A DNA stretch of 64,000 nt from Thalassotalea euphylliae (GTDB lineage Bacteria; Pseudomonadota; Gammaproteobacteria; Enterobacterales; Alteromonadaceae), in contig NZ_QUOV01000001.1 in NCBI RefSeq assembly GCF_003390395.1, forward strand, positions 2,108,001 to 2,172,000, read 5' to 3'. Under the pieces are notes generated by a model that saw only the letters and a list, made by a program, of their open reading frames with translations, was not told the origin of the DNA and ran no database searches. Every line of letters begins with the position of its first letter. Position 1 is the first letter of the stretch. Made by a program: the position numbers and the translations under genes. Shown here in pieces: positions 9,905 to 18,592 of the stretch.

Positions 9905-11041
9905 ATGCGAGCGAATAAGTCAGTTCATGAGTATATTAATCAAAAAACAACGACGAATACCTACGCTAGCAATGCCACTAGCAATAAGCCCAACGCCTCA
10001 AACGTATATGGCAGGTTAGCTAAATACTTTCTTGTAGCGGCAAGTTTGAGCGCTGTGCCAACAACTTACGCCTACGCAGAAAAACCCATAGCAATTGCCA
10101 TTCACGGTGGTGCAGGCACTATCGATAAGTCAAAAATGACGCCACAAAAGCGCGCACAATATGACGCTGCTTTATCCGCAGCTGTTAACAAAGGCTACGA
10201 ATTATTAGCACAAGGTAAAACGAGCCAGCAAGCCGTTATTGCTGCTATTCAAATACTTGAAGATTCGCCGTTGTTTAACGCTGGTAAAGGGGCGGTTTAC
10301 ACGTTTGATGAAACGCACGAACTAGATGCATCTATTATGCATGGCAGAACACTCAATGCTGGCGCGGTTGCTGGTGTAAAAACGGTAAAAAGTCCAATAG
10401 CGCTAGCACAAGCAATAATGGAAAAGTCTGTCCACGTTATGCTGTCAGGAGAAGGGGCAGAGCAATTTGCTAAATCACAAAACCTAATGATGGTTGAAAA
10501 CAGCTATTTCGACACAGAGCACAGATACAAAGCGTTGATTAGGGCGAAACAAAAGTTAGCGAAAAAAGAGCAAGAGCTTAAAGACTTTCAAGCAGCTCAC
10601 CACGTATTAGATGCTGAGTATAAATTTGGTACTGTAGGTGCCGTCGCTTTGGATAAGTATGGTGATTTGGTCGCTGGCACTAGTACTGGCGGTATGACTG
10701 CTAAACGCTACGGTAGAGTGGGTGATGCGCCAATTATTGGTGCTGGCACTTATGCCAACAATGCGAGCTGCGCCGTATCAGCAACCGGTCACGGTGAATA
10801 TTTTATTCGCTATCACGTTGCCGCTGATATATGCGCGCGAATGCAATATCAAGGGGTAAGCCTCAAACAAGCTTCAGATACAGTGGTCAATAAAGTGTTG
10901 GTAGAGGCGGGTGGTGATGGCGGTGTTATTGCGATTGATCGCAATGGTAATATTGCCATGCCGTTTAATAGTAAAGGTATGTACCGAGCAAGTCGTAAGC
11001 ATGGTGAGCAAGCAAAAGTTGCTATTTTTAAAGATGAATAA
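9905..11041 (+). CDS. Exported isoaspartyl peptidase / L-asparaginase (Ntn-hydrolase, asparaginase_2 family)
   Basis: This enzyme hydrolyses isoaspartyl dipeptides and asparagine. The precursor self-cleaves before a threonine that becomes the catalytic nucleophile. That threonine is T243 in KFGTVGAVALD, and the STGGMTAKRYGRVGDAPIIGAGTYA region downstream is the substrate-binding block. The N-terminal subunit starts with IAIAIHGGAGTI. A long basic leader (about 50 residues), a hydrophobic stretch YFLVAASLSAVPTTYAYA and a likely cleavage before EKPIA indicate export to the periplasm. I chose the ATG at 9905 because AGGA (9894-9897) precedes it; in-frame ATGs at 9881, 9884 and 9899 are alternatives. 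Confidence 0.92.
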   Translation: MRANKSVHEYINQKTTTNTYASNATSNKPNASNVYGRLAKYFLVAASLSAVPTTYAYAEKPIAIAIHGGAGTIDKSKMTPQKRAQYDAALSAAVNKGYELLAQGKTSQQAVIAAIQILEDSPLFNAGKGAVYTFDETHELDASIMHGRTLNAGAVAGVKTVKSPIALAQAIMEKSVHVMLSGEGAEQFAKSQNLMMVENSYFDTEHRYKALIRAKQKLAKKEQELKDFQAAHHVLDAEYKFGTVGAVALDKYGDLVAGTSTGGMTAKRYGRVGDAPIIGAGTYANNASCAVSATGHGEYFIRYHVAADICARMQYQGVSLKQASDTVVNKVLVEAGGDGGVIAIDRNGNIAMPFNSKGMYRASRKHGEQAKVAIFKDE

Positions 11042-11129
11042 AAATCTTCTGATAATGGTATGAAATCTTGAGTTTTTATGTCTAAAGTTAAAGTGAAACT
11101 AGGAAGTAATTACGCAAAGAAGGTCAGTT

Positions 11130-11546
11130 ATGGAATCAGTACAAATAAAAGAATATATGAACCATTACCCCGTGACATTCACTCCAGATATGGTGATCGA
11201 AGAAGCATCGTTTAGGTTATTAAAAACCAAACAGCTTGGTGGGCCTGTTGTTGATGAGACTAAAAAGTTAATCGGTTATTTATCTGAAAGCGACTTGCTC
11301 AAGAATATGCTGGCATCAAGCTATCATCGAGAGCATATCGCTAACGTTGCCGATATCATGCAATGTGATGTGTTATCGGTAAAACCTTATGGCAGTGTGG
11401 TCGAACTTGCTCAGCAAATGCTTGATGAAAAGCCTAAGATTTACCCTGTAGTTGACGACGACGGCATTTTGCTTGGTACGATAAGCCGTAATGATGTATT
11501 ACAGGCGGTAGATCGTCATCTTAGGGTTATCTACGCTGCCAGTTAA
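11130..11546 (+). CDS. CBS-domain protein
   Basis: A 138-residue protein made almost entirely of a CBS pair (Bateman module), which typically senses adenine nucleotides. The first CBS motif spans about residues 8-60 (MNHYPVTFTPD...IGYLSESDLL). The second spans about 75-130 (MQCDVLSVKP...LLGTISRNDVLQAV). There is no attached effector domain, so it probably acts by binding a partner or as a small sensor. It lies 88 nt after the isoaspartyl peptidase gene on the same strand and is followed by a clear hairpin terminator. The target of regulation cannot be deduced here. Confidence 0.88.
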   Translation: MESVQIKEYMNHYPVTFTPDMVIEEASFRLLKTKQLGGPVVDETKKLIGYLSESDLLKNMLASSYHREHIANVADIMQCDVLSVKPYGSVVELAQQMLDEKPKIYPVVDDDGILLGTISRNDVLQAVDRHLRVIYAAS

Positions 11547-11577
11547 CGGCTCTAACAAATAATTAAAGATAAATCAT

Positions 11578-11604
11578 AAAAGCGGGAACCTAGTTCCCGT
11601 TTTT
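11578..11604 (+). terminator. Intrinsic terminator after the CBS gene
   Basis: A perfect 7-bp stem CGGGAAC/GTTCCCG (11583-11589 and 11593-11599) with loop CTA is followed by TTTTT; AAAA precedes it, so it could also work on the opposite strand. It lies 32 nt after the CBS stop codon. Confidence 0.88.
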
Positions 11605-11805
11605 GATTTTGATGCCATTTCAGGTTACTAAAGCAATTTAGCGCACACTTTGGTACTATCGCTTCCCAGTAAACAATTCGATAGTAAACGTGCCGAACGC
11701 CATTGACTAATTTAACCTAGTGTTAAGCTAAAATGGCCAACTAAACGCTAAGAAAATACTTAGTTTTGCACAACAAATATAATTCAAACTCAGCAATTCA
11801 GATTA

Positions 11806-14800
11806 ATGACCAGCAATAATCACTCGAAGCCCAGTCAGTCATCACCGAATCAAAAATCGCCTAATCAATCGATGTCTCAACTGCACAGTCAGCTACTGAC
11901 TCAACTTGACCTTGTAAAACTTGCCGACAAAGGCAGGCTAAAAAAACGCATTTTTGGTACCAAAAAAATCAAAGATGTAAGTAAACGAGAAAAAGCGCTA
12001 GAAAAAATCTCGCATGCAATTGAAAAATCGATTGCCAGTAAGCAAAACAAAATAGCGAACAGGCCACAGATTAGTTATGCCCAAGGTTTACCTGTTTCTG
12101 AGTCCGTTGATGAAATTTCACAGGCAATTGAACACAATCAAGTGGTTATTATCGCCGGTGAAACCGGTTCTGGTAAAACTACTCAAATTCCCAAAATATG
12201 TATGGCCTTAGGTCGAGGTGTCGAAGGCATTATTGGACACACCCAGCCACGTCGAATAGCGGCCAGAACCGTGGCCAGTCGAATTGCGGAAGAGGTTGGC
12301 TCTGAGATTGGCAAAGCCATCGGTTATAAGGTGAGATTTAACGATCAAGTCAGTGACGATAGTTACGTTAAGCTGATGACTGATGGTATTTTGCTTGCCG
12401 AAATGCAGCAAGATCGCTTATTGCGCCAGTACGATACAATCATTATCGATGAAGCACACGAGCGAAGCCTAAATATTGATTTTATTCTGGGCTATCTAAA
12501 GCAAATATTGCCTAAGCGCCCTGATCTTAAAGTGATCATTACCTCAGCTACCATAGATCCTGAGCGTTTTTCTAAACACTTTAATAATGCTCCCATTATT
12601 AGTGTATCTGGTCGTACTTACCCAGTAGAAATGCGCTACAGACCACTTGTAAGGGGTGATGAGTCAATTGATGTGATTTCAGGCATTATCGATGCCGTTG
12701 ATGAAGTCTCAACATTGAGTAACGGCGACATACTCATATTTCTCAATGGCGAACGAGAAATACGAGATACTGCCGCTGCACTAGAAAAACAAAATTATCG
12801 CAATACCAACGTACTGCCCCTTTATGCGCGATTAACGGTAGCAGAGCAAAACAAAATATTTCAATCCCATGCCGGACGAAATATTGTGTTAGCGACTAAC
12901 GTTGCTGAAACCAGCTTAACTGTGCCAGGCATAAAGTATGTGATTGACCCTGGTACTGCCCGTATTTCTCGATATAGCTATCGAACGAAAGTACAACGAT
13001 TACCGATTGAGCCGATATCGCAGGCCAGTGCAAATCAGCGCGCTGGTCGTTGTGGTCGTGTATCGGCAGGTGTATGTATACGCCTTTATTCAGAAGATGA
13101 TTTCCTTTCAAGGGATGAATTTACTGATCCAGAAATACTTCGTACAAACCTAGCAATGGTTATTTTACAAATGTTGTCGCTTGATTTAGGTGATGTTCAA
13201 GACTTTCCATTTGTACAAGCACCTGACAATCGCAATATCAATGACGGTGTGCGTTTGTTAGAAGAGTTAGCCGCTATTTCACCTGCGCCCAAAGGGGCTA
13301 GTCAACGCAAGTTAACCAAAACGGGGCAACAACTAGCACGTTTCCCTATAGATCCGCGTTTGGCAAAAATGGTGCTTACCGGTATTGAACTTGGCTGTTT
13401 AGAGCAAGTGTTTGTTATTGTAAGTGCACTGAGTATTCAAGACCCGCGCGAACGTCCTCATGAGAAACAGCAAGCTGCTGACGAAAAGCACAGCCGTTTT
13501 AAAGACAAACAATCTGATTATAAATCGCTTCTAAATTTATGGCGTTATGTACAGGCGCAGCAGCAGGCGTTATCAAATAACCAGTTTCGTAAACTGTGTC
13601 AGAAAGAATACCTTTCCTATATTCGTATTCGCGAGTGGCAAGACATCATAGCTCAGCTAAAACAAACAATTGCTGAAATGAATGTATCGCTAAGCCGCAT
13701 TGATGAAGAAGACGAGAGCCAAATGGCGATAGTCCATCAAGCGCTGCTTTCTGGGCTGTTAAGCCATATCGGCCAGTTAGACGAAAATCGCGAATTTAAA
13801 GGCGCACGAGGCAGTAAGTTTTATATATTCCCGGGCTCGCCACTTGCGAAAAAGCCGCCTAAATGGCTAATGGCAGCCGAGCTAGTAGAAACCAGTCGTT
13901 TATTTGGTCGCATGGTGGCGAAAATTGACCCGACTTGGCTTGAATCTATGGCTGACCACTTGATTAAGCGCAGTTATAGCGAACCGCACTGGGAGAAAAA
14001 ACAAGGGGCTGTTATGGCCTATGAGCAAGTATCACTTTATGGTTTGGTCATTGTGCCAAAACGCAAAGTAGTGTTTAACCAAATTGAGCCCGACACTTGC
14101 CATGAAATTTTTATTCGCGAAGCGTTAGTTAATGGTGATAGCACCATCAAAGCGAAGTTCTTAGTGGCTAACCAAAAGCTGGTTGAAGAAATTGAAACGC
14201 TCGAGCAAAAAGCCCGTACTAAAGGCTTTTTGATTGACGAACAGCTCATGTTTGAATTCTACCAAGCGCGCATTCCACAAGAGGTTATTTGCCAGCGCAG
14301 TTTCTTGTCTTGGTGGAAAAAAGCAGAGCGTGATAACGACAAACTACTGAACTTTACCAAAGCATTTTTATTGCAAGAAGACGAAAGTAAAGTCTCTAAA
14401 ACACAGTATCCTGATGTTTGGCAGCAAGACAACCTGATCATGCCGCTCACTTACCACTTTTCGCCGGGCGAAGAAGATGATGGTATTTCGGTGCACATTC
14501 CGATTGGTATATTAAATCAGGTTCAAGCAGTAGGGTTTGATTGGCTAATTCCGGCGCTGCGTGAAGAACTTGCAATAGCGATGATCAAGGCGTTACCTAA
14601 AACGCTAAGACGAAACTTTGTACCAGCGCCCAATTACGCACAAGCAAGTTTGGCGAATATGGATGCCAATATGCCGAAAAATCAGTTAAGTTTCGCTGAT
14701 TCTTTAGCGAAACAATTGCTACGTATGACGGGTGTGCGTCTGCCTGAAGATGTTTGGGAACAAGTTCAACTGCCTAAGCATTTAACTATGAACTTTAAAG

Positions 14801-15786
14801 TGATTAGCGATAAAGGCAAGTTGATTAAGCAGGGGCGTGACTTGGTAGAGTTACAACAAGCACTGCAAGGAAAAGTTAAATCAACAATAAAACAAGTGGC
14901 AGAGAAGGGAATAGAGCAGGCTAACTTAACCGAATGGGATTTTGGCGATCTACCGACGGGTTATGAAAAGAAAATGGCGAATATCACTGTTAAAGCCTTT
15001 CCCGCACTCGTTGATAAGAAATCTTCCGTTGCTATTGAGTTATTCGAACAACAAAACAGTGCCGAGCAAGCCATGTGGTTAGGGGTGACTCGATTGGTGT
15101 TAATCAACATACCGTCGCCGATAAAATATTTGCAAGAAAAGCTGCCAAACAAAGCCAAACTTGGCCTGTACTTCAATCCATTTGGTTCAACTGCCGATTT
15201 ACTGCAAGATTGTATTCAAGCGACGGCAGGGTATTTGATCAAGCAGCACAAGATTCCTCGCTCACAACAACAATTTAATGAACTACGTGATATTGTTCGC
15301 GCAGACATTGCTGATCATGTGTTAGCTGCCGCTATCAAACTAGAGCGCGCGCTGAATCTGCATCACGACATACGAAAGAAGCTAAAGGGCTCAGTGCCGC
15401 TTAACATGATACAAAACCATGGCGATGTGAAAGATCAGTTAGATAAGCTTATTTTTAAAGGGTTTGTCACCACATCTGGCATTGATAAGCTGGACGATTT
15501 AATACGTTATTTGAATGGCATATTGCGCCGCATGGAAAAAATGCCTATCGATCCTAATCAAGATCGACTAAAAATGTTGGAAGTTGAAAAGGTTGGTAAG
15601 GCGTTGGAAGCGCTGATAGCTAAGCAACGTAAAGACCAGCCGCTTGCTCCAAGCTTTATCGAATGTCGTTGGATGATTGAAGAATTACGGGTAAGTTTGT
15701 TTGCCCAAAACTTAGGAACGGCTTACCCAATATCAGTGAAACGAATAGAAAATCACCTCAAATCAATAGAATCTGACAATAGCTAA
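11806..15786 (+). CDS. hrpA: HrpA, ATP-dependent DEAH-box RNA helicase
   Basis: HrpA is a long DEAH/RHA helicase that in E. coli acts in mRNA processing and rescue of stalled ribosomes. The length of 1,326 residues is close to E. coli HrpA (about 1,300). Motifs are Walker A GETGSGKT (118-125), DEAH (215-218), SAT in ITSATIDPERF, and QRAGRCGR of motif VI. The helicase-associated domain and the OB-fold region follow, and the long HrpA-specific C-terminal domain (about residues 780-1326) is complete. The start at 11806 lacks a strong ribosome-binding site; the ATG at 11872 is another possibility because conservation with HrpA begins near there. Confidence 0.95.
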   Translation: MTSNNHSKPSQSSPNQKSPNQSMSQLHSQLLTQLDLVKLADKGRLKKRIFGTKKIKDVSKREKALEKISHAIEKSIASKQNKIANRPQISYAQGLPVSESVDEISQAIEHNQVVIIAGETGSGKTTQIPKICMALGRGVEGIIGHTQPRRIAARTVASRIAEEVGSEIGKAIGYKVRFNDQVSDDSYVKLMTDGILLAEMQQDRLLRQYDTIIIDEAHERSLNIDFILGYLKQILPKRPDLKVIITSATIDPERFSKHFNNAPIISVSGRTYPVEMRYRPLVRGDESIDVISGIIDAVDEVSTLSNGDILIFLNGEREIRDTAAALEKQNYRNTNVLPLYARLTVAEQNKIFQSHAGRNIVLATNVAETSLTVPGIKYVIDPGTARISRYSYRTKVQRLPIEPISQASANQRAGRCGRVSAGVCIRLYSEDDFLSRDEFTDPEILRTNLAMVILQMLSLDLGDVQDFPFVQAPDNRNINDGVRLLEELAAISPAPKGASQRKLTKTGQQLARFPIDPRLAKMVLTGIELGCLEQVFVIVSALSIQDPRERPHEKQQAADEKHSRFKDKQSDYKSLLNLWRYVQAQQQALSNNQFRKLCQKEYLSYIRIREWQDIIAQLKQTIAEMNVSLSRIDEEDESQMAIVHQALLSGLLSHIGQLDENREFKGARGSKFYIFPGSPLAKKPPKWLMAAELVETSRLFGRMVAKIDPTWLESMADHLIKRSYSEPHWEKKQGAVMAYEQVSLYGLVIVPKRKVVFNQIEPDTCHEIFIREALVNGDSTIKAKFLVANQKLVEEIETLEQKARTKGFLIDEQLMFEFYQARIPQEVICQRSFLSWWKKAERDNDKLLNFTKAFLLQEDESKVSKTQYPDVWQQDNLIMPLTYHFSPGEEDDGISVHIPIGILNQVQAVGFDWLIPALREELAIAMIKALPKTLRRNFVPAPNYAQASLANMDANMPKNQLSFADSLAKQLLRMTGVRLPEDVWEQVQLPKHLTMNFKVISDKGKLIKQGRDLVELQQALQGKVKSTIKQVAEKGIEQANLTEWDFGDLPTGYEKKMANITVKAFPALVDKKSSVAIELFEQQNSAEQAMWLGVTRLVLINIPSPIKYLQEKLPNKAKLGLYFNPFGSTADLLQDCIQATAGYLIKQHKIPRSQQQFNELRDIVRADIADHVLAAAIKLERALNLHHDIRKKLKGSVPLNMIQNHGDVKDQLDKLIFKGFVTTSGIDKLDDLIRYLNGILRRMEKMPIDPNQDRLKMLEVEKVGKALEALIAKQRKDQPLAPSFIECRWMIEELRVSLFAQNLGTAYPISVKRIENHLKSIESDNS

Positions 15787-15871
15787 ATTGACAGCTATTA
15801 TCATTAACAAGTATAACTAAACTGCAACTTCGAATATTTACAGAATTTATTTCGAATAAAAGGGAGAACCA

Positions 15872-16171
15872 ATGGTTAATTTTGACGATAAGCGCAATTT
15901 TTATCGCATGCTACTTAATAGTGAAGTGAAGGTCACTATTATCGATGACGAAATTAACAGTGAATTTGTGGCGACGTGTCGCGATTTAAGTGCAACAGGC
16001 ATGGCAATTGAAATGAGTCATCCGCTTGAAATGGGCACTCGTGTTAAAGCGAAAATCGAATCGGCAAATGCGTCAGTTCAAGCATTAGACGTGAAAGGCA
16101 AAGTCGTTCGCATCGAAGAAGAAGCAACGGATTTATACTTAGTTGGCATCGCCATTGACGATATGGACTAG
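15872..16171 (+). CDS. PilZ-domain protein
   Basis: A 99-residue stand-alone PilZ protein, a predicted receptor for cyclic di-GMP. Both binding motifs are present: RNFYR (RxxxR) near the N-terminus and DLSATGM (DxSxxG) about 28 residues later, followed by the strands expected of a small beta-barrel. AGGGAG about 8 nt before the ATG supports the start. Single-domain PilZ proteins usually work by binding a partner such as a motility or biofilm component, and the partner is not identifiable here. It follows hrpA by 85 nt and may be cotranscribed with it. Confidence 0.9.
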   Translation: MVNFDDKRNFYRMLLNSEVKVTIIDDEINSEFVATCRDLSATGMAIEMSHPLEMGTRVKAKIESANASVQALDVKGKVVRIEEEATDLYLVGIAIDDMD

Positions 16172-16737
16172 CCAGCATCGTCGATATTCACTCAGGAGCC
16201 AGCGCGCGAGCCAATCGTTAGCTAAGGCTGTTAACTCATTGTGTTAACATGGTCAGTTAACACAATGAGTTAATGACAAGCGCTTCTGAGTGATTAGATT
16301 TTTAGTGTAAGCTTTTTTCAATGGTCTGATATTTGTCGCTGCATTCTAGTGCTAGATCGGCTTGTCACGTAAGTATTTGTTTCGTAAATCACTCAGTAGA
16401 CACTCAGTATAAAAGTGCAAAGTCACTTCGATTATTATCTACTTTGAGTACTCTTCATTTAACACCTTTCTTTTATCAAATTATAACTATGTAGGCCCAA
16501 GTGCCAATTGTTTAGCCTGGTATGGTTCAGTCTAGTAAGTCCTATTGCTGTTAACTCATCTTGAGGGCAGGAAAAAGAACCGCTAGCAGCTCATTAGCCA
16601 TACAAAACTGAGATTTTGTAAACCCGATACAAATTTTCCACGTAGATACACATACAACTAACGTCGTGCTCTAACGCGCCTGCTTTTTATGCGCTCAGGT
16701 TTAACACCTTTTTGTGATGCCTAAGTGAAAGGCATAA
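16172..16737. other. Long gene-poor spacer
   Basis: This 566-bp region holds no convincing coding sequence. It contains the 18-bp perfect inverted repeat annotated separately (16231-16273). A 13-mer GCTGTTAACTCAT occurs at 16227-16239 and again at 16547-16559. A weak hairpin ACAAAA/TTTTGT lies near 16603-16620. Promoters for the DUF2878 gene should lie in its right part, but I could not assign -35 and -10 boxes with confidence. Confidence 0.6.
16231..16273. repeat. 18-bp perfect inverted repeat
   Basis: The arms TTAACTCATTGTGTTAAC (16231-16248) and GTTAACACAATGAGTTAA (16256-16273) are exact complements separated by 7 nt (ATGGTCA). Neither side has the T-run of a Rho-independent terminator. 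Each arm itself contains two GTTAAC-like ends. It could be a strong transcript hairpin ending the hrpA-PilZ message, or a large operator. It lies 60 nt after the PilZ stop. Confidence 0.75.
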
Positions 16738-17232
16738 TTGTTTATGATACTTAACGCCTTGTTATTTAATGTGTGCTGGTTTGGCCTTATCTTTTGGGGC
16801 AACTATTTTATACCTGTCGTTTTTATTTGGCTGGCATGGCACTTGAAAAACTGTCCAAATCCCAAACAAGAGTTTCAGTTGATTTTTCAAGTAGCCGCAA
16901 TCGGGCTGATTATCGACTCATCGTTAATGCATGTAGGCATATTTAGTTTTGAGCAAGAGTCGTTAATTATCCCTGCTTGGCTATTGGTTCTTTGGGCAGC
17001 GTTTGCTGCGACTTTGAATCACAGCATCAAACTTATTTGTCGAAATGTCACCATCAGCCGCTGTATCGGAGCGTTTGTGGTCCCGATGAGTTACCTTGCT
17101 GGGGAGCGTTTAGAAGCGGTTTATTTCCAATTCTCCTATCTAGCGACTGTCGCTACCATATCCATCGTCTGGATGTTACTTCTCCCATATCTGATGTCTT
17201 TGACGGTTGAACAAAAACAAGGCTACGCATAA
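16738..17232 (+). CDS. DUF2878 inner-membrane protein
   Basis: A hydrophobic protein of about 162-164 residues with four to five membrane segments (roughly residues 3-35, 48-70, 78-96, 105-125 and 135-155), which I assign to DUF2878. The function is unknown. Homologues are usually found beside cyclopropane-fatty-acid synthase, DUF3833 and chalcone-isomerase-like genes in marine gammaproteobacteria, as here. GAAAGG (16727-16732) sits five bases before a TTG at 16738 and eleven before the ATG at 16744, so the exact start is ambiguous. The following gene begins four bases after this stop, which suggests an operon. Confidence 0.72.
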   Translation: MFMILNALLFNVCWFGLIFWGNYFIPVVFIWLAWHLKNCPNPKQEFQLIFQVAAIGLIIDSSLMHVGIFSFEQESLIIPAWLLVLWAAFAATLNHSIKLICRNVTISRCIGAFVVPMSYLAGERLEAVYFQFSYLATVATISIVWMLLLPYLMSLTVEQKQGYA

Positions 17233-17236
17233 CGCT

Positions 17237-17779
17237 ATGCTGAAAAAATTATTCATTTTACTCATTGGGCTACTAACTATGTTATCGATAGCAAGTAATG
17301 CTGCGGCGATGTCTACTCATTCAAATAGCTTCCCACAAGAGCTAACCGAAATAAAACAACCACTCGTACTCGTTGGTAAAGCAAAGTTTAGCGTTTTGTT
17401 TTGGGACATCTATGATAGCGCGCTGTTTACTTACGATGGAAAATACCAAGCAGACGAAGCGTTTTTATTTGAGATAAATTACTTGCGAGATATCAGTCGT
17501 GACGATTTAATCGAAAGAACTGTGGAGCAGTGGCAACACCTAGGTGTCGATTCTATAAAGTACCAACCTTTTCTAGCCGACTTGGCCAATATCTGGCCTA
17601 ACATAAGTAAAGGCGATCAACTCGCCATGTGGACAGACGGGCGTTCGACGGCATTCTATTTTAATCAAGCCTTTCGGGGGCAAATAGCTGATCCCGCATT
17701 TAGCCAATTGTTTGCAAGCATTTGGTTGTCGCCGCAAACAAGCCAGCCCAAACTGCGCAAAAAATTACTAGGCAACTAA
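17237..17779 (+). CDS. Chalcone-isomerase-like exported protein
   Basis: A protein of about 180 residues with a clear signal peptide: basic MLKK, then a hydrophobic core and SNAAA, probably cleaved near residue 24. The mature part has the KAKFSVLFWDIYDSALFTYDGKY pattern of bacterial chalcone-isomerase-like proteins, a fold that in other families binds fatty acids; no flavonoid chemistry is implied. A periplasmic lipid-binding role is an inference. The ATG at 17237 is preferred because it starts directly at the signal peptide; a TTG at 17207 would overlap the preceding gene and hide the signal. It lies between DUF2878 and DUF3833 genes on the same strand. Confidence 0.75.
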   Translation: MLKKLFILLIGLLTMLSIASNAAAMSTHSNSFPQELTEIKQPLVLVGKAKFSVLFWDIYDSALFTYDGKYQADEAFLFEINYLRDISRDDLIERTVEQWQHLGVDSIKYQPFLADLANIWPNISKGDQLAMWTDGRSTAFYFNQAFRGQIADPAFSQLFASIWLSPQTSQPKLRKKLLGN

Positions 17780-17846
17780 TTGCCATCAACTAATCATCAT
17801 CAACGGCTAGTGAAACCATCTGTGCTCAAATGCTAAGGAATTCCGT

Positions 17847-18398
17847 TTGAAAATCACGATAGCTAAAACCCTATTTGCCATTGCAACCTTTTCATTCATT
17901 ACGGGGTGTGGTCATCACATCAAAGACTATGATGCTACTCAGCCAAAGTTTGAGCTCGATACCTATTTTGATGGCTCTGTAACAGCCTGGGGCTTGGTGC
18001 AAGACTATACCAATAAGGTAACTCGTCGATTTTGCGTTGAAATAGAGGGTAGTTGGCAGGGCAATAAAGGCACGCTGGTAGAAACTTTTTATTTTAATGA
18101 CGGCGAGCGAAGCTACCGTACTTGGCAATTAGTGAAAGACGGCGATAATTATCAAGGAACCGCTGAAGATGTGACGGGCACTGCCATGGGAATGACCCAA
18201 GGTTTCGCATTTCAATGGCAGTATCACTTGCAGTTGGCCATTGACGGTACAGACTATGAGTTTTTTCTTGACGATTGGATGTACCAAGTTGATCAATCGC
18301 GGGTTTTTAACCGTACCTCGATGAAGAAATTTGGGATAGAAGTTGCAGAGCTGACATTATTCTTTGACAAACAACAACCAGTTCGAGGCTGCCAGTAG
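17847..18398 (+). CDS. DUF3833 lipoprotein
   Basis: A 183-residue predicted lipoprotein assigned to DUF3833. The N-terminus has a signal peptide ending in a lipobox, FITGC, with the lipidated cysteine near residue 21. The body is beta-rich, with repeated W/Y-containing strands such as GSVTAWGLVQDYTNKVTRRF and FEWQ-like patterns typical of a small lipocalin-like barrel. The function is unknown; family members accompany cyclopropane-fatty-acid and photolyase genes. The start is a TTG supported by AAGGAA (17835-17840) six bases upstream. It is the last of three co-oriented genes; no clear terminator is seen before the fasciclin gene 195 nt downstream. Confidence 0.75.
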   Translation: MKITIAKTLFAIATFSFITGCGHHIKDYDATQPKFELDTYFDGSVTAWGLVQDYTNKVTRRFCVEIEGSWQGNKGTLVETFYFNDGERSYRTWQLVKDGDNYQGTAEDVTGTAMGMTQGFAFQWQYHLQLAIDGTDYEFFLDDWMYQVDQSRVFNRTSMKKFGIEVAELTLFFDKQQPVRGCQ

Positions 18399-18592
18399 GC
18401 ACTAAACGTTAATTTTTATCTACTTTTTCTTGTCAAACATATCAAGACGCTTGGATGCACAATCTAAGGGGATTTCTTTTTCTTTTATATCTTAAATATT
18501 TGAATAATAAAGCAAATAGCTGATCAAAAAGTAATCTGTTGTGAACTCGTTGGCGTAACTATGTCGTCACTAATAAAAATGAGGGCATAACA

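Noticed and set aside
18521..18526. TGATCA upstream of the fasciclin gene as a second ECF -35 box
   Set aside because: The sequence 18 bp downstream is ACTCGT, not a TAA-type -10; the hexamer also occurs elsewhere in coding DNA.
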